This document shows, one piece after another, positions 7,500 through 17,152 of a stretch of 64,000 nt of DNA; the stretch's first letter is position 1, and each line of letters starts with the position of its first letter. The notes under the pieces are model-generated. The model was not told the DNA's origin and did no database searches. It saw nothing but the letters and a program-made list of their open reading frames with translations. The translations under genes and the position numbers were made by a program. Source of the stretch: Chryseobacterium gotjawalense (GTDB lineage: Bacteria; Bacteroidota; Bacteroidia; Flavobacteriales; Weeksellaceae); assembly GCF_030012525.1 (NCBI RefSeq), contig NZ_CP124855.1, positions 1,736,001 through 1,800,000 of the forward strand, given 5' to 3'.

Positions 7500-10121
7500 A
7501 TGACGGAGAAAGAAAGAATGCTCGATGAGAACTGGAAAACGTGGGGACCTTACGTAAGTAACAGACAATGGGGGACGGTTCGGGAAGATTACAGCAATGA
7601 TGGAAATGCCTGGGGATATACAACTTACAACCAGGCCATCAGCAGAGCTTATCGCTGGAGTGAAGACGGGATCGCAGGAATCTGTGACTCGAAGCAGCGC
7701 TTATGTTTTGCTTTTTCATTTTGGAACCGCAAAGACAAAATGATCAAAGAACGTTTCTTTGGATTGAGTAATCATGAAGGAAATCATGGCGAGGATTTAA
7801 AAGAACTCTACTATTATCTTGACAATACACCGACCCATTCCTATATGAAAATGGTGTATAAATATCCAATCAGGGAATTCCCTTACGACCATTTAATTGC
7901 AGAAAACGGAAGAAGATCTAAGCATGATCCGGAATTTGAGTTGATCGATACCGGAATATTTAATGACAATAATTACTTTGATTTATTCATTGAATATGCT
8001 AAAATAAATCATGATGATTATCTGATCCGTGTCACTGCAGTAAACCGGAGCGGTAACAAAGCACCGCTTGTTATTTTGCCAACCATCTGGTTTAGAAACA
8101 ATTGGAACTGGGATTACGGCGATTATGAACCTCAGCTAAAATCTTCGGCGACTGGCGACATTGAGATTCATCATGAATCTTTACCCGTAATAAAACTATA
8201 TTCCCGGGACCAAAATACAGAAGCCCTTTTTTGCAATAACGAAAGTAATCCGGCTAAAATTCATGGTGCGAGCAGTGAACCAAAATACTACAAAGACGGC
8301 ATCAATAATTTTTTGATCCATAATGACAGAAATTCAGTAAATCCTGACCAAGCGGGAACTAAAGCCTGTTTCGTAATCGATACAGAAATTGAAGCCGGAG
8401 AAAGCAAAACATTCGATTTCCGATTGAGTCCGCATGATATGAAAAATGCTTTCTTTGACTTCGACGACGTTTTTAGTTTAAGAAAAAAAGAAGCCGACGA
8501 ATATTACGAAGTAATCCAAAAAGAGATTACCGATGAAGAAGAAAAACTGATTCAAAGACAGGCATTTGCAGGATTATTATGGAACAAGCAATTCTACCAT
8601 TATAATGTTTCTAAATGGCTGAAAGGAAATCCAAAACAGAATGCCCCACGAAATTTCAACCATCATGTGAGAAATAAAGAATGGGAACACATGCAGAATA
8701 AGGATATCATTTCGATGCCCGACAAATGGGAATATCCGTGGTTTGCGACGTGGGATTTGGCATTTCACTGCGTCCCGTTTGCCATTCTGGATTCAGGTTT
8801 TGCGAAACAACAGTTAAGGCTACTCACGAAAGAATGGTATATTCACCCGAACGGACAATTGCCGGCTTACGAGTGGGATTTCAGCGACGTCAATCCGCCT
8901 GTTCATGCGTGGTCGACTTTCCGGGTTTTTAAAATTGACCAGATGATTAACGGAAAACCCGATGTTCCTTTTCTGGAAAGTGTTTTTCAAAAATTATTAT
9001 TGAATTTTACCTGGTGGGTCAACCGAAAAGACAAAAAAGGAAACAATGTCTTTGGCGGCGGCTTTTTAGGCTTGGATAATATCGGTGCTTTTGACCGGAA
9101 TATGGAATTCAAAAATGGCGACCATTTAGAGCAGGCCGACGGAACAAGCTGGATGGCGATGTTTGCCTTGAATATGATGCGCATCGCTATGGAATTGGCA
9201 CAGTACAATCCGATTTATGAAGATATGGCCATTAAATTCTTTGAGCATTATTTATATATCGCCGAAGCCATGGAAAATATCGGCGAAACGAAAAACGGTT
9301 TATGGAATGACGAAGACGGTTTTTTCTATGATCTTTTACAGTTAAACAATGGCGATTCTATTTCATTAAAGCTGAGAAGTATCGTTGGGTTAATTCCTTT
9401 GTTTGCCGTAGAAATTGTAGAACACAGCATGTTGCTAAAACTTCCGAATTTCCTGGATAGAATGCAGTGGATTCTTAAAAACAAACCGCATTTGGCAGAT
9501 TTGGTTTCGCATTGGGAAATGGAAGGAAAAGATGGTAAACACATGATGAGTATTCTGCGGAAAACAAGACTGAAAAGGGTTTTGAGCAGAATGGTCGATG
9601 AAAATGAATTCCTGTCTGATTACGGAATTCGGTCGATGTCGAAAGTTTATGAAAATGAGCCTTATTTATTTACTGTCGACGGCAAAGATTTTAAAGTTAA
9701 ATATACCGCAGCCGAAAGTGACAGCAGTATGTTCGGCGGAAACAGCAACTGGCGCGGTCCGATTTGGTTCCCGATTAACTTCCTGATTGTGGAAAGTTTA
9801 CAGCGTTTTCATTATTATTATGGCGACAGTTTGCAAATTGAATATCCGACCAACAGCGGACAAAGCCGCAATCTTGATTTTGTGGCGACTGATTTGAGCA
9901 AACGGCTCTATTCTATTTTCAGTAAAGATGAAAACGGAAACCGACCTTTCAATGGTGGAAATGATCTGTTGAACCACAATGAATTTTTCAAAAACTACAT
10001 TATGTTTCACGAATATTTCAACGGTGATACGGGCGAAGGAATCGGCGCTTCTCACCAAACCGGCTGGACGGCGACGATTGCAAAATTAATACAGCCAAGA
10101 ATGGGCTCCAGGCCGAGATAA
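7500..10121 (+). CDS. GH63-like glucosidase (MGH1-type glycoside hydrolase)
   Basis: This is an 873-residue protein without a signal peptide. It opens with an aromatic-rich N-terminal domain (NWKTWGPYVSNRQWGTVRED), followed by an (alpha/alpha)6-type C-terminal region with WEYPWFATWDLAFHCVPFA, AYEWDFSDVNPPVHAW, DGTSWMAMFALNMM and NWRGPIWFPINFLI. These segments match cytosolic bacterial proteins related to mannosyl-oligosaccharide glucosidase (GH63). The acidic residues in DWDL/EWDF-type motifs are candidates for catalysis. Substrate is unknown; an alpha-glucoside or trehalose-type sugar is plausible. It is transcribed divergently from metX with a 273-bp shared upstream region and stands alone on the plus strand. 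Confidence 0.85.
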   Translation: MTEKERMLDENWKTWGPYVSNRQWGTVREDYSNDGNAWGYTTYNQAISRAYRWSEDGIAGICDSKQRLCFAFSFWNRKDKMIKERFFGLSNHEGNHGEDLKELYYYLDNTPTHSYMKMVYKYPIREFPYDHLIAENGRRSKHDPEFELIDTGIFNDNNYFDLFIEYAKINHDDYLIRVTAVNRSGNKAPLVILPTIWFRNNWNWDYGDYEPQLKSSATGDIEIHHESLPVIKLYSRDQNTEALFCNNESNPAKIHGASSEPKYYKDGINNFLIHNDRNSVNPDQAGTKACFVIDTEIEAGESKTFDFRLSPHDMKNAFFDFDDVFSLRKKEADEYYEVIQKEITDEEEKLIQRQAFAGLLWNKQFYHYNVSKWLKGNPKQNAPRNFNHHVRNKEWEHMQNKDIISMPDKWEYPWFATWDLAFHCVPFAILDSGFAKQQLRLLTKEWYIHPNGQLPAYEWDFSDVNPPVHAWSTFRVFKIDQMINGKPDVPFLESVFQKLLLNFTWWVNRKDKKGNNVFGGGFLGLDNIGAFDRNMEFKNGDHLEQADGTSWMAMFALNMMRIAMELAQYNPIYEDMAIKFFEHYLYIAEAMENIGETKNGLWNDEDGFFYDLLQLNNGDSISLKLRSIVGLIPLFAVEIVEHSMLLKLPNFLDRMQWILKNKPHLADLVSHWEMEGKDGKHMMSILRKTRLKRVLSRMVDENEFLSDYGIRSMSKVYENEPYLFTVDGKDFKVKYTAAESDSSMFGGNSNWRGPIWFPINFLIVESLQRFHYYYGDSLQIEYPTNSGQSRNLDFVATDLSKRLYSIFSKDENGNRPFNGGNDLLNHNEFFKNYIMFHEYFNGDTGEGIGASHQTGWTATIAKLIQPRMGSRPR

Positions 10122-10133
10122 ATTTTAGAAAAG

Positions 10134-10271
10134 AAAAATTTTTACCGCAAAAGCAACAAAAGAATACAGTAGGTATTAAGTTATCCAAAAGTTTGCAAGA
10201 GTGAACACTTATTTCATTTTTACAAAATTTTGATTTAATATCTTTCAGAATTCCTTTTTTGCGGTAAAATA
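10134..10271. repeat. Inverted-repeat-bounded intergenic element
   Basis: TTTTTACCGCAAAAG near 10139-10153 and TTTTTTGCGGTAAAAT near 10255-10270 are inverted copies bounding about 120 bp of non-coding DNA between the glucosidase and the OsmC gene. The right-end motif TCTTTTGCGGTAAAAT recurs on the far side of the OsmC gene at about 10791-10806. The pattern looks like a degenerate small dispersed repeat or MITE-like unit. Confidence 0.45.
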
Positions 10272-10700
10272 TTATAAACCCACTTTTTCTCCATTCACAA
10301 AAACCTCGTAATTCACCGTCACATTGGGTTCCAGAGTCTTAGAAACCGAACAGTATTTTTCGAAAGATAATGCAGCGGCGCGTTCTGCTTTTTTCGGCTC
10401 GATGTTTCCGTCAACAAAAAACTTCACCAAAATGGTTTTAAATGGTTTCGCTTCGTCAACCTGAATTCTTTCACCAACCACTTCTGCAGAAAATTTGGTA
10501 ATTTCCTGTCTTTGCTTTTTCAAAATCGAAACCATGTCGATTCCGCTGCAACCGGCAACAGCCATTAAAAGAGTTTCCATAGGAGAAACGCCTTTCGTTC
10601 CTTCAGATTGCGACGTATTGTCTAAAAGAATTTTGTTGCCTAGCGAATTGGTACATTCGAACAAATAATCGTCGTTGATTCTATTAAGGGTAATTTTCAT
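10272..10700 (-). CDS. OsmC family protein
   Basis: The 142-residue protein has the OsmC/Ohr fold signature: SPMETLLMAVAGCSGIDM with one redox cysteine, and SFEKYCSVSKTL with the second. Family members reduce organic hydroperoxides or act as related thiol proteins. The sequence is closer to the YhfA-type OsmC group than to Ohr, so the peroxidase role is not assured. Length is normal. It lies alone between repeat copies (10134-10271 and around 10791-10806) and ends next to the left one. Confidence 0.9.
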   Translation of the reverse strand: MKITLNRINDDYLFECTNSLGNKILLDNTSQSEGTKGVSPMETLLMAVAGCSGIDMVSILKKQRQEITKFSAEVVGERIQVDEAKPFKTILVKFFVDGNIEPKKAERAAALSFEKYCSVSKTLEPNVTVNYEVFVNGEKVGL

Positions 10701-10790
10701 ATCTCAAATTTATTAAAACTTTATTGGATTTCTATAAAAAAGCCAGTACACAAAAGCGATTTGCTCGTTTTTCACACTGAAACTTTGGTC

Positions 10791-10806
10791 TCTTTTGCGG
10801 TAAAAT
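10791..10806. repeat. Solo copy of the TTTTGCGGTAAAAT repeat end
   Basis: TCTTTTGCGGTAAAAT matches the right end of the 10134-10271 element in the same orientation, on the other side of the OsmC gene and close to the DUF58 stop. No matching left end is seen nearby. Confidence 0.4.
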
Positions 10807-10824
10807 ATATCATGTTTAAAAAAA

Positions 10825-12147
10825 TCACAAAATCCCTCTCGCTTTAATTTCCAAATATTTATTGATGACTTCGATATTCAAATTTTCAGGTAAAGTATAA
10901 ACCGTGTAAATTCCATACTTCCGAAGTTCCTGAATAATTAATTTCTTTTCGTACTCAAATTTTTCAGCGATGATCTCATCATACACTTCCTGAATGTTTT
11001 CCGGATTGGTATTGATTAAACTCTGAAGTTCAGCATTTTTAAAGAAAACAATCACCAACAAATGATTTTTCGCAATTCCGCGGAGGTATTTCATCTGTCG
11101 GTTTACCGCATCCAAAGTTTCAAAATTGGTAAAAAGAAGGATCAAACTTCTTTGCCCAACCGTATATTTCACATCCTGATACAATCTACTGAAATCACTT
11201 TCGAAAAAATTAGTTTGAATATTATAAAGCGCTTCCGAAATCTTTTTCAACTGTCCGGATTTATTGTCGGCAGCAACTTTATGTTCCGTTTTTTTGGAGA
11301 AAGTCATCATTCCGGCGCGGTCATTTTTTTTGAGAATAATATGACTTAAAGCCATGGTTGCATTGATGGAATAATCGAGTAAACTTAATCCATTAAAAGG
11401 CATTTGCATCGTTCTGCCATTATCGATCAACATGAAAATCCGTTGCGATTTCTCGTCCTGAAACTGATTCACCATCAACTGATTTCTTTTCGAAGTCGCT
11501 TTCCAGTTAATTGTTCGCACGTCATCGCCGGGCACATATTCTTTGATTTGTTCAAATTCCATCGTGTGACCCAATTTCCGGATCTTTTTAATTCCACCTA
11601 AAAGAAATTCGTTCTGAAGCGCCATCAGTTCATATTTTCTTAAATGAATAAAAGACGGATAACTCGGCAACACGGCATCTTTCTGATAAGTAAATCTTCT
11701 GGAAACCAATCCCAAAGGCGATTCTACAAAAACATTGAGGTTTCCAAAATTGTATTCACCGCGTTCTTTCGGTTCGAGCAGATATTCAAAAAGAATATTT
11801 TTATTTGGTTTAATGATTCTTTCAATATTGAAATCTCTCTTCTGAAACTGAAAAGGAATTTCATCAATCACTTTCGTTTTAATGGTAAACGGATAATTGT
11901 TTTTTAAATCTACTTTTATAGAATTCTGATCGCCGTTTGATAACTTTTCAGGTAAAATTCTTTGCGCTTGAACGGCATTTTTTTGATTAAATAAAAGCAT
12001 ATAATCAACGATAAATACGATGAGAATTAACACCAAAATCCCATGCGCAACCCACATTAAAACAGGAAAGAAAAATGCCAGAACGTAAGTAATTCCCACA
12101 GCGAAAAGCGCGTAGAAAAGACGGTTGTTAAGGTATAGGTTTTTCAT
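10825..12147 (-). CDS. DUF58 domain protein
   Basis: The 440-residue protein has two N-terminal hydrophobic segments (about residues 10-50), a beta-rich middle region, and the DUF58 hallmark GDDVRTINWKATSKRNQLMVNQF near residues 205-230. A von Willebrand A-like part with MLIDNGRTM follows. DUF58 proteins are almost always encoded next to a MoxR ATPase, as here (MoxR 35 nt upstream). They are thought to be membrane-anchored partners in chaperone-like or assembly functions; the precise job is unknown. It is the last gene of a minus-strand run beginning at 17130. Confidence 0.92.
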   Translation of the reverse strand: MKNLYLNNRLFYALFAVGITYVLAFFFPVLMWVAHGILVLILIVFIVDYMLLFNQKNAVQAQRILPEKLSNGDQNSIKVDLKNNYPFTIKTKVIDEIPFQFQKRDFNIERIIKPNKNILFEYLLEPKERGEYNFGNLNVFVESPLGLVSRRFTYQKDAVLPSYPSFIHLRKYELMALQNEFLLGGIKKIRKLGHTMEFEQIKEYVPGDDVRTINWKATSKRNQLMVNQFQDEKSQRIFMLIDNGRTMQMPFNGLSLLDYSINATMALSHIILKKNDRAGMMTFSKKTEHKVAADNKSGQLKKISEALYNIQTNFFESDFSRLYQDVKYTVGQRSLILLFTNFETLDAVNRQMKYLRGIAKNHLLVIVFFKNAELQSLINTNPENIQEVYDEIIAEKFEYEKKLIIQELRKYGIYTVYTLPENLNIEVINKYLEIKARGIL

Positions 12148-12182
12148 TTTTTACTGTTTTAATATTTTCACCACAAAATATA

Positions 12183-13190
12183 TTACCTCGGAATTTCAAT
12201 CGCCTCCAAAATCTGGCGGATAATTTCGTCAGCCGTTAAACCTTCCATTTCACGTTCCGGGGAAACCATCACGCGGTGGCGAAGAACGGCATAACTTGCT
12301 TCTTTGATATCTTCCGGCGTTACAAAATCTCGTCCGCGAACTGCTGCAAATGATTTCGAAGCCGTCAGCAAGGCCAAACTCGCTCTAGGCGACGCACCCA
12401 AATAAAGGAATTGATTTTCTCTTGTATTCACAATAATTTTTGCAATATATTCCAACAGCTGAGTTTCTACAACAACGTCTTTTACCAATTGCTGATAGGA
12501 CTTCAACTGCGCTCCGGTAATCACTTTCTGTACGGCATCGGTTTTATCTTCCAGTTTATTTTCATGCTGATTTTTAATGATTTCTATTTCTTGTGAAAGA
12601 TTCGGGTAACCAACATTAATTTTAAATAAAAAACGGTCGAGTTGGGCTTCCGGAAGGCGATACGTTCCTTCATGCTCAATTGGATTCTGAGTGGCGACGA
12701 CCAAAAAAGGTTCCTGCATTTCGTACTGTTTCCCATCCATCGTGATCTGGCGTTCTTCCATCACTTCAAATAAAGCGGCTTGGGTTTTCGCCGGCGAACG
12801 GTTAATTTCATCAATCAAAATAAAACTGGAGAATATCGGTCCTTTTTTGAATTCAAATTCAGAATTTTTAACATTAAAAATTGAGGTTCCCAAAATATCA
12901 GACGGCATCAAATCCGGTGTAAACTGAATTCTGCTGAAACCGACCTCTACCGTTTTCGCCAATAATTTTGCCGTAATGGTTTTTGCAACTCCCGGAACGC
13001 CTTCAATCAAAACGTGACCGTTGGATAAAAGTGCGACCAATAAATGTTCGATCATCGATTCCTGACCGATAATCACTTTCCCTATTTCGGTTTTTACACG
13101 TTCCAAACTTTGTTGAAGTTCGGTCATATCCAATCGCGGTTGAAATTCGGTATTTAGATTTTCTTGATTTTGAGTTACAAAATTTTCCAT
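12183..13190 (-). CDS. MoxR-family AAA+ ATPase
   Basis: The protein has 335 residues with Walker A GVPGVAKT at 64-71, Walker B LIDE at 125-128 in SSFILIDEINRSPAK, sensor-1 region VVATQNPIEHEGTYRLPEAQLDRF, and a lid domain with LGASPRASLALL. MoxR ATPases act as chaperones for maturation of protein complexes, usually with a DUF58/VWA partner; the partner here is at 10825-12147. The start ATG at 13190 leaves a short polar N-terminal extension before the fold. It lies 48 nt downstream of the DUF4350 gene. Confidence 0.95.
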   Translation of the reverse strand: MENFVTQNQENLNTEFQPRLDMTELQQSLERVKTEIGKVIIGQESMIEHLLVALLSNGHVLIEGVPGVAKTITAKLLAKTVEVGFSRIQFTPDLMPSDILGTSIFNVKNSEFEFKKGPIFSSFILIDEINRSPAKTQAALFEVMEERQITMDGKQYEMQEPFLVVATQNPIEHEGTYRLPEAQLDRFLFKINVGYPNLSQEIEIIKNQHENKLEDKTDAVQKVITGAQLKSYQQLVKDVVVETQLLEYIAKIIVNTRENQFLYLGASPRASLALLTASKSFAAVRGRDFVTPEDIKEASYAVLRHRVMVSPEREMEGLTADEIIRQILEAIEIPR

Positions 13191-13238
13191 AATTATTTTG
13201 GGTTGAATGGTCTTTTTTTTTATTAAAGTCGATGCATT

Positions 13239-14396
13239 TTATTGTAAAATTCCGTCTAACAATGTATTCATTTTTATTAAATCCTCTTTCATCACGCTGG
13301 CGTAAGGATCCTGTCCTTTCTTAATCAATTCGGTGGCTTCTGTAATTTCCTCTACACTTTTCCCGGTTTTCAGATGGAGAAGATGAATGAATTTCTCATC
13401 TAAATCTTTGGTATCGATTAACAGATCCATTCTCACCCGATTGAGAAAATACTGCGCTTTTTTTGCCATCATATCATGGAAATCTCCTTCCTGTAAATAT
13501 AAATTCCCGATGCTTTTTACAAATTCGACCGACTTATTTTTCTTGGGTTCAATAATGGGAACAATTCTCTGTTTGCGTTTTGCATTGAAAATGATAAATA
13601 ATAAAAGTCCGCCTAAAAACAACCACCATGCATAACGCAGTGCGGGTTTCGACAAAATAAAACGCAGTGGCGACCGGGATTCTGTTCTGTTTTTATTGGC
13701 TCCAGAAAACCAAACCGTTTCCCGGTCCGGAAGATAAGAAAATACATCCTGAACATATTTTTCATTCCCGGGCTTTAGCAAATAATAATTAGTTAAAATC
13801 AATGGTTCTGCATGTAAATAAAGATTTCCTTTGCCGTGACGGACTTTAATAAAATTTGCCATTTTGCTGTCACTTTCTTCTTTCCCTAAGATTTCATCGC
13901 GTTTAAGAATAAGTTCAAATCCTTTTCCAGACGGTAATTTATCGACTTTCAAAGAATCCTGAGCGAATTTTTCGTCGGTCAACAATAACAGGTTAGAACC
14001 TTCGTAACTTATTCTTGAAGGTGAAAACCCGAGCGAGTCCGCCACTTTTTTATTGAAAGAACCTGAAATGATCAATGCATCGGATCCGTTTTCGATGTTC
14101 TGCAGAATTTTATTCCAGGATTCCGAATCGATTTCTGACTGGACGATTAAAATATTATGAGGTTTTAATTTTTGCGTTTTATAGAAATCATAAGGTGAAA
14201 GATCGGTTCGCTGTACTTTATTTTTTAAAAGGTGATCCACTTCTTTGCTAAAGATAAACAAACCAAAAGGCGATTTTTCATTAACATCAAAATTCTTGCG
14301 CCAATCGGTAACGTCGGATTTCGTCAGTTCCAGCAACGCCAAAACCGCCATCACGATGATGAAAATCAAGCCATATAATTTGAATGTTTTATTCAT
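13239..14396 (-). CDS. DUF4350 domain protein
   Basis: The 385-residue protein has an N-terminal membrane anchor (about residues 8-23), an extracytoplasmic DUF4350-like domain (SPFGLFIFSKEVDHLL, then NGSDALIISGSF), and a second transmembrane segment near residue 255 (YAWWLFLGGLLLFIIFNA) followed by a cytoplasmic tail. This architecture and its position between MoxR and a DUF4129 gene are characteristic of the conserved cluster. Function is unknown. It is 26 nt downstream of the DUF4129 gene. Confidence 0.85.
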   Translation of the reverse strand: MNKTFKLYGLIFIIVMAVLALLELTKSDVTDWRKNFDVNEKSPFGLFIFSKEVDHLLKNKVQRTDLSPYDFYKTQKLKPHNILIVQSEIDSESWNKILQNIENGSDALIISGSFNKKVADSLGFSPSRISYEGSNLLLLTDEKFAQDSLKVDKLPSGKGFELILKRDEILGKEESDSKMANFIKVRHGKGNLYLHAEPLILTNYYLLKPGNEKYVQDVFSYLPDRETVWFSGANKNRTESRSPLRFILSKPALRYAWWLFLGGLLLFIIFNAKRKQRIVPIIEPKKNKSVEFVKSIGNLYLQEGDFHDMMAKKAQYFLNRVRMDLLIDTKDLDEKFIHLLHLKTGKSVEEITEATELIKKGQDPYASVMKEDLIKMNTLLDGILQ

Positions 14397-14422
14397 GTTT
14401 CAATAGATCCCGTTGAGATTTT

Positions 14423-15211
14423 CTATATCTTAAAATTTAAAAATTTCTGTTTAAAATAAAGATAATTCTCTTCATTAACCTCAAATTCGCCATACCAGAC
14501 ATACTCAAAAACGTAAGCCAGTTCTTTAAAACCTGCTTTTAGATCTTTTACTTTTAATTCTGAAAGATAATCTTTATTGGTTTTTTCGGGATTCCAGGTA
14601 ATCAGTTTTTTATCGGCCAGTTTCTTTAAAACCAATAAAAACTGATAACGGATCGCGGAACGGTACTCTTTCTGTCTTTCGAATTTTTCAATGCTTTCAC
14701 TAAAATTTATTTCATGGATATTCTCGTGAAGATCCTGATTTTCAATCTTAATTTTTGTTTTCTTTTTGCTGAAAAAGAAATTGCCGTCTTTGCCCAGCAA
14801 AAATTTAATTAAAAAATAGAGGACAAAACCACTGATAATAACAGCAAAAATCCGCATCAAATTTTCTGCATACTTTTCGGATTTGTTCGGATCGACTTTT
14901 CCAAAAACAGCTTCCAGAATTTTACGAATCCTTTTCTGAATTTTTTGCCACAGCGATTCTCTGGGTTTTACCGTCGTGTAATCATAATCTGAACCTTTAT
15001 ATTTGGACTGAAATTTTTGATCAAAACTTTTTGGAAAAACAATATTATTGGTTGTAGGTTTTTCAAGCAATATAGAATCACTGTAATACTGATCATTAGA
15101 AGGGGTTGTGATAGAATCTGAAAAATGAGTAATCGGCGGTGGCGGAAGTTCCTGAGAATTTCCGGATATAAATTGTATTATAAAAAAGAAAAGAAGAATC
15201 CTAAATTTCAT
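14423..15211 (-). CDS. DUF4129 domain protein
   Basis: The protein has a signal peptide or anchor (KFRILLFFFIIQFISGNSQ), a proline-rich periplasmic stretch, one transmembrane segment around residues 115-140 (IFAVIISGFVLYFLIKFLL), and a C-terminal cytoplasmic helical region with EKFERQKEYRSAIRYQFLLVLKKLADKKLI and YVWYGEFEV typical of DUF4129. The longer frame starts at a TTG (15220); the ATG at 15211 places the signal peptide at the N-terminus and is preferred (262 residues), overlapping the upstream stop by 11 nt. Function unknown. Confidence 0.85.
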   Translation of the reverse strand: MKFRILLFFFIIQFISGNSQELPPPPITHFSDSITTPSNDQYYSDSILLEKPTTNNIVFPKSFDQKFQSKYKGSDYDYTTVKPRESLWQKIQKRIRKILEAVFGKVDPNKSEKYAENLMRIFAVIISGFVLYFLIKFLLGKDGNFFFSKKKTKIKIENQDLHENIHEINFSESIEKFERQKEYRSAIRYQFLLVLKKLADKKLITWNPEKTNKDYLSELKVKDLKAGFKELAYVFEYVWYGEFEVNEENYLYFKQKFLNFKI

Positions 15212-16169
15212 TAGTGCCAATGGTATCGATTTCTGATAAATCTATATTCCGGTGAAGGTCTGTGCGGCTGTCATAATACTGCAACCCGGAGTTTACAAAA
15301 ATAACGTTGATCATTAAAAAAGAAAACAGAAGGGAAATTCCGTAAATGATAAAAATAAAAATTCCCATCGGACCTTCAAAAGGGTTTTGCTGCAGTTCTC
15401 CCGATTGCGGAACGGTCATCATCCCGCCAAAAATAAACATCATCGGTATCATCGTGAAAATGGACGAAACTGTTTGAATGATTAAATACATCACGACGGT
15501 GGAACCCCAATATTTCCAAAAAGGAGATTTTTCTCTGCCGTTTCGATAAGAGAACTGCGCTCTTACGGCATAACTCAAAGATTCAAAAAAACCTTTTCTG
15601 GTATTGAAATAATCGAACATTAAAAAATTAACGACGTTCATCAAAGCTGGTCCGACTAAAAATATCAGCAAAAATCCGATCAGGATAAACATCAACATCA
15701 CCGAGAGCCCGAAAACGATCATTGCCAATGGCGTTACGATAAAAAGCAGTCCGAGAAACAATTTCAGAAACCGTCCGATATTGCTTTTCAAATCACTTAA
15801 AATATCGTCGGCTTTAATGTTTTTATCACCGGTTTCACTCAGTCTTTTCAGATACAGAATCGGGTAAGAATAGGAAACCATGGTGACGGCCAAAAACAGA
15901 ATAAATACGATAGTGGAAACGAAAATAAGCATCGCCTGGTTTTCCTGAAAATAAGCCTCAAAATAATAATTCTGTCCGCTGGTATTGGAACCCATCATTT
16001 GTGAGAATAATTCACGATACCCCAAAACAAAAATCAGAACCATTAGAATTAATAAAATCCCATTGATTAAAAGATAATTTTTAAAGTAGTTTTTTCCGTG
16101 TTCTTTAAAAAAGGCAAACGTGTCGCTAATAAAGGTTCCGAAGTCCCGTTTCTGATAAAACTGCATCAT
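15201..16169 (-). CDS. Multi-pass membrane protein of the MoxR cluster
   Basis: The 322-residue integral membrane protein has about six hydrophobic segments, including YLLINGILLILMVLIFVLGY, AMLIFVSTIVFILFLAVTM, and two long helices around residues 140-175. The N-terminus FYQKRDFGTFISDTFAFFKEHGKNYF resembles the DUF4013/GPDPase-membrane-domain type proteins of this locus in Bacteroidetes. It overlaps the SpoIIM gene by 44 nt and the DUF4129 gene by 11 nt, showing tight coupling. Two adjacent ATGs (16169 and 16166) are possible starts. No enzymatic motif is seen. Confidence 0.75.
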   Translation of the reverse strand: MMQFYQKRDFGTFISDTFAFFKEHGKNYFKNYLLINGILLILMVLIFVLGYRELFSQMMGSNTSGQNYYFEAYFQENQAMLIFVSTIVFILFLAVTMVSYSYPILYLKRLSETGDKNIKADDILSDLKSNIGRFLKLFLGLLFIVTPLAMIVFGLSVMLMFILIGFLLIFLVGPALMNVVNFLMFDYFNTRKGFFESLSYAVRAQFSYRNGREKSPFWKYWGSTVVMYLIIQTVSSIFTMIPMMFIFGGMMTVPQSGELQQNPFEGPMGIFIFIIYGISLLFSFLMINVIFVNSGLQYYDSRTDLHRNIDLSEIDTIGTNEI

Positions 16170-17130
16170 GTATTCTTGTTTTTTTTGCTACTGAATATGG
16201 ATAAATAAAATAATAATAACCGACCAATGAAAGCGTGCCGAAAATGATAAGTCCATTAATAATCCCCGGCATTAGCAGGGCGTATCTTGTTACATAACCT
16301 TCGATAATTCCCGCGACAATCGTAAAGGGAACGGTACTTAAAAATATTTTAAAGGCATCTTTAAAACCTAATTTAAAGGAATTAAAACGCGAATAGGTTT
16401 TCGGAAATAAAATGGAAGCGCCTAAAATCAATCCTGCCATCGCCTCTACAACCATGCTGAAAATTTCGAAAACGCCGTGAAGCCAGATTCCACTCGCACT
16501 TTCTTTCAATGCTCCGTGTTCGTGAAAAAAATACTGAAATGAGCCGAGCATAATACTGTTCTGCAACAAAGCATACAAAGTGCCCACGCCACCGAAAACG
16601 CCATAAATAAAAAGAACCGCCCCAACTTTTAGGTTATTAAAAATAATCGCGATGGAACTTCCCCAATCCGAACCTTGCTGATAAACGCCTACCGCATTTC
16701 CCTTTTCAATATTCTCAATCGTTGTATTGACATATTCATCACCCAAAATAACTCTGACAAATTCTTTATCGTAATACGCTGAAATAAAACCGATTAACGT
16801 AAACAAAATAAAAAACCCGAACGCATAAAACAAATACCGTCGGTACTGATGAACCAAAAGCGGAACTTCGGTTTTGAAAAACTCAAACAGGCGGTTTTGT
16901 TCGGCTCTTTTTGTTTTATAAATTCTTTGGAAAATAAGGGAAGAAAGATGGTTCAGGTAAACCGTGGTTTTGCTTTTGGGATAGTAAGTCTGTGCAAACG
17001 ACAAATCATTCACCAAATTAATGTACAGCGAAGAGAGATCATCCGGATTTTTTTTAACTTTTCCCGCGATAACCTGCTCGATTCCCAACCATTTTTCTTT
17101 ATTTTGTTTGATAAATGCAACCTCTCTCAT
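16126..17130 (-). CDS. SpoIIM/YwaF-type (stage II sporulation protein M family) membrane protein
   Basis: The 334-residue membrane protein has a soluble N-terminal region (about 95 residues, REVAFIKQNKEKWLGIEQV) and five or so transmembrane helices. The SpoIIM-like motif NNLKVGAVLFIYGVFGGVGTLYALLQNSIMLGSF and the following LHGVFEIFSMVVEAMAGLILG are clear. In non-sporulating bacteria these proteins occur beside RDD, MoxR and DUF58 genes, as here. Its start is only 22 bp from the divergent RDD gene start. Function in this context is unknown. Confidence 0.88.
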   Translation of the reverse strand: MREVAFIKQNKEKWLGIEQVIAGKVKKNPDDLSSLYINLVNDLSFAQTYYPKSKTTVYLNHLSSLIFQRIYKTKRAEQNRLFEFFKTEVPLLVHQYRRYLFYAFGFFILFTLIGFISAYYDKEFVRVILGDEYVNTTIENIEKGNAVGVYQQGSDWGSSIAIIFNNLKVGAVLFIYGVFGGVGTLYALLQNSIMLGSFQYFFHEHGALKESASGIWLHGVFEIFSMVVEAMAGLILGASILFPKTYSRFNSFKLGFKDAFKIFLSTVPFTIVAGIIEGYVTRYALLMPGIINGLIIFGTLSLVGYYYFIYPYSVAKKTRIHDAVLSETGLRNLY

Positions 17131-17152
17131 GCGAGGCTAAAATAATAAAAAT

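Noticed and set aside
9798-10058. 86-residue minus-strand open frame inside the glucosidase gene
   Set aside because: Antisense shadow of a clear GH63-like coding region; no supporting motif.
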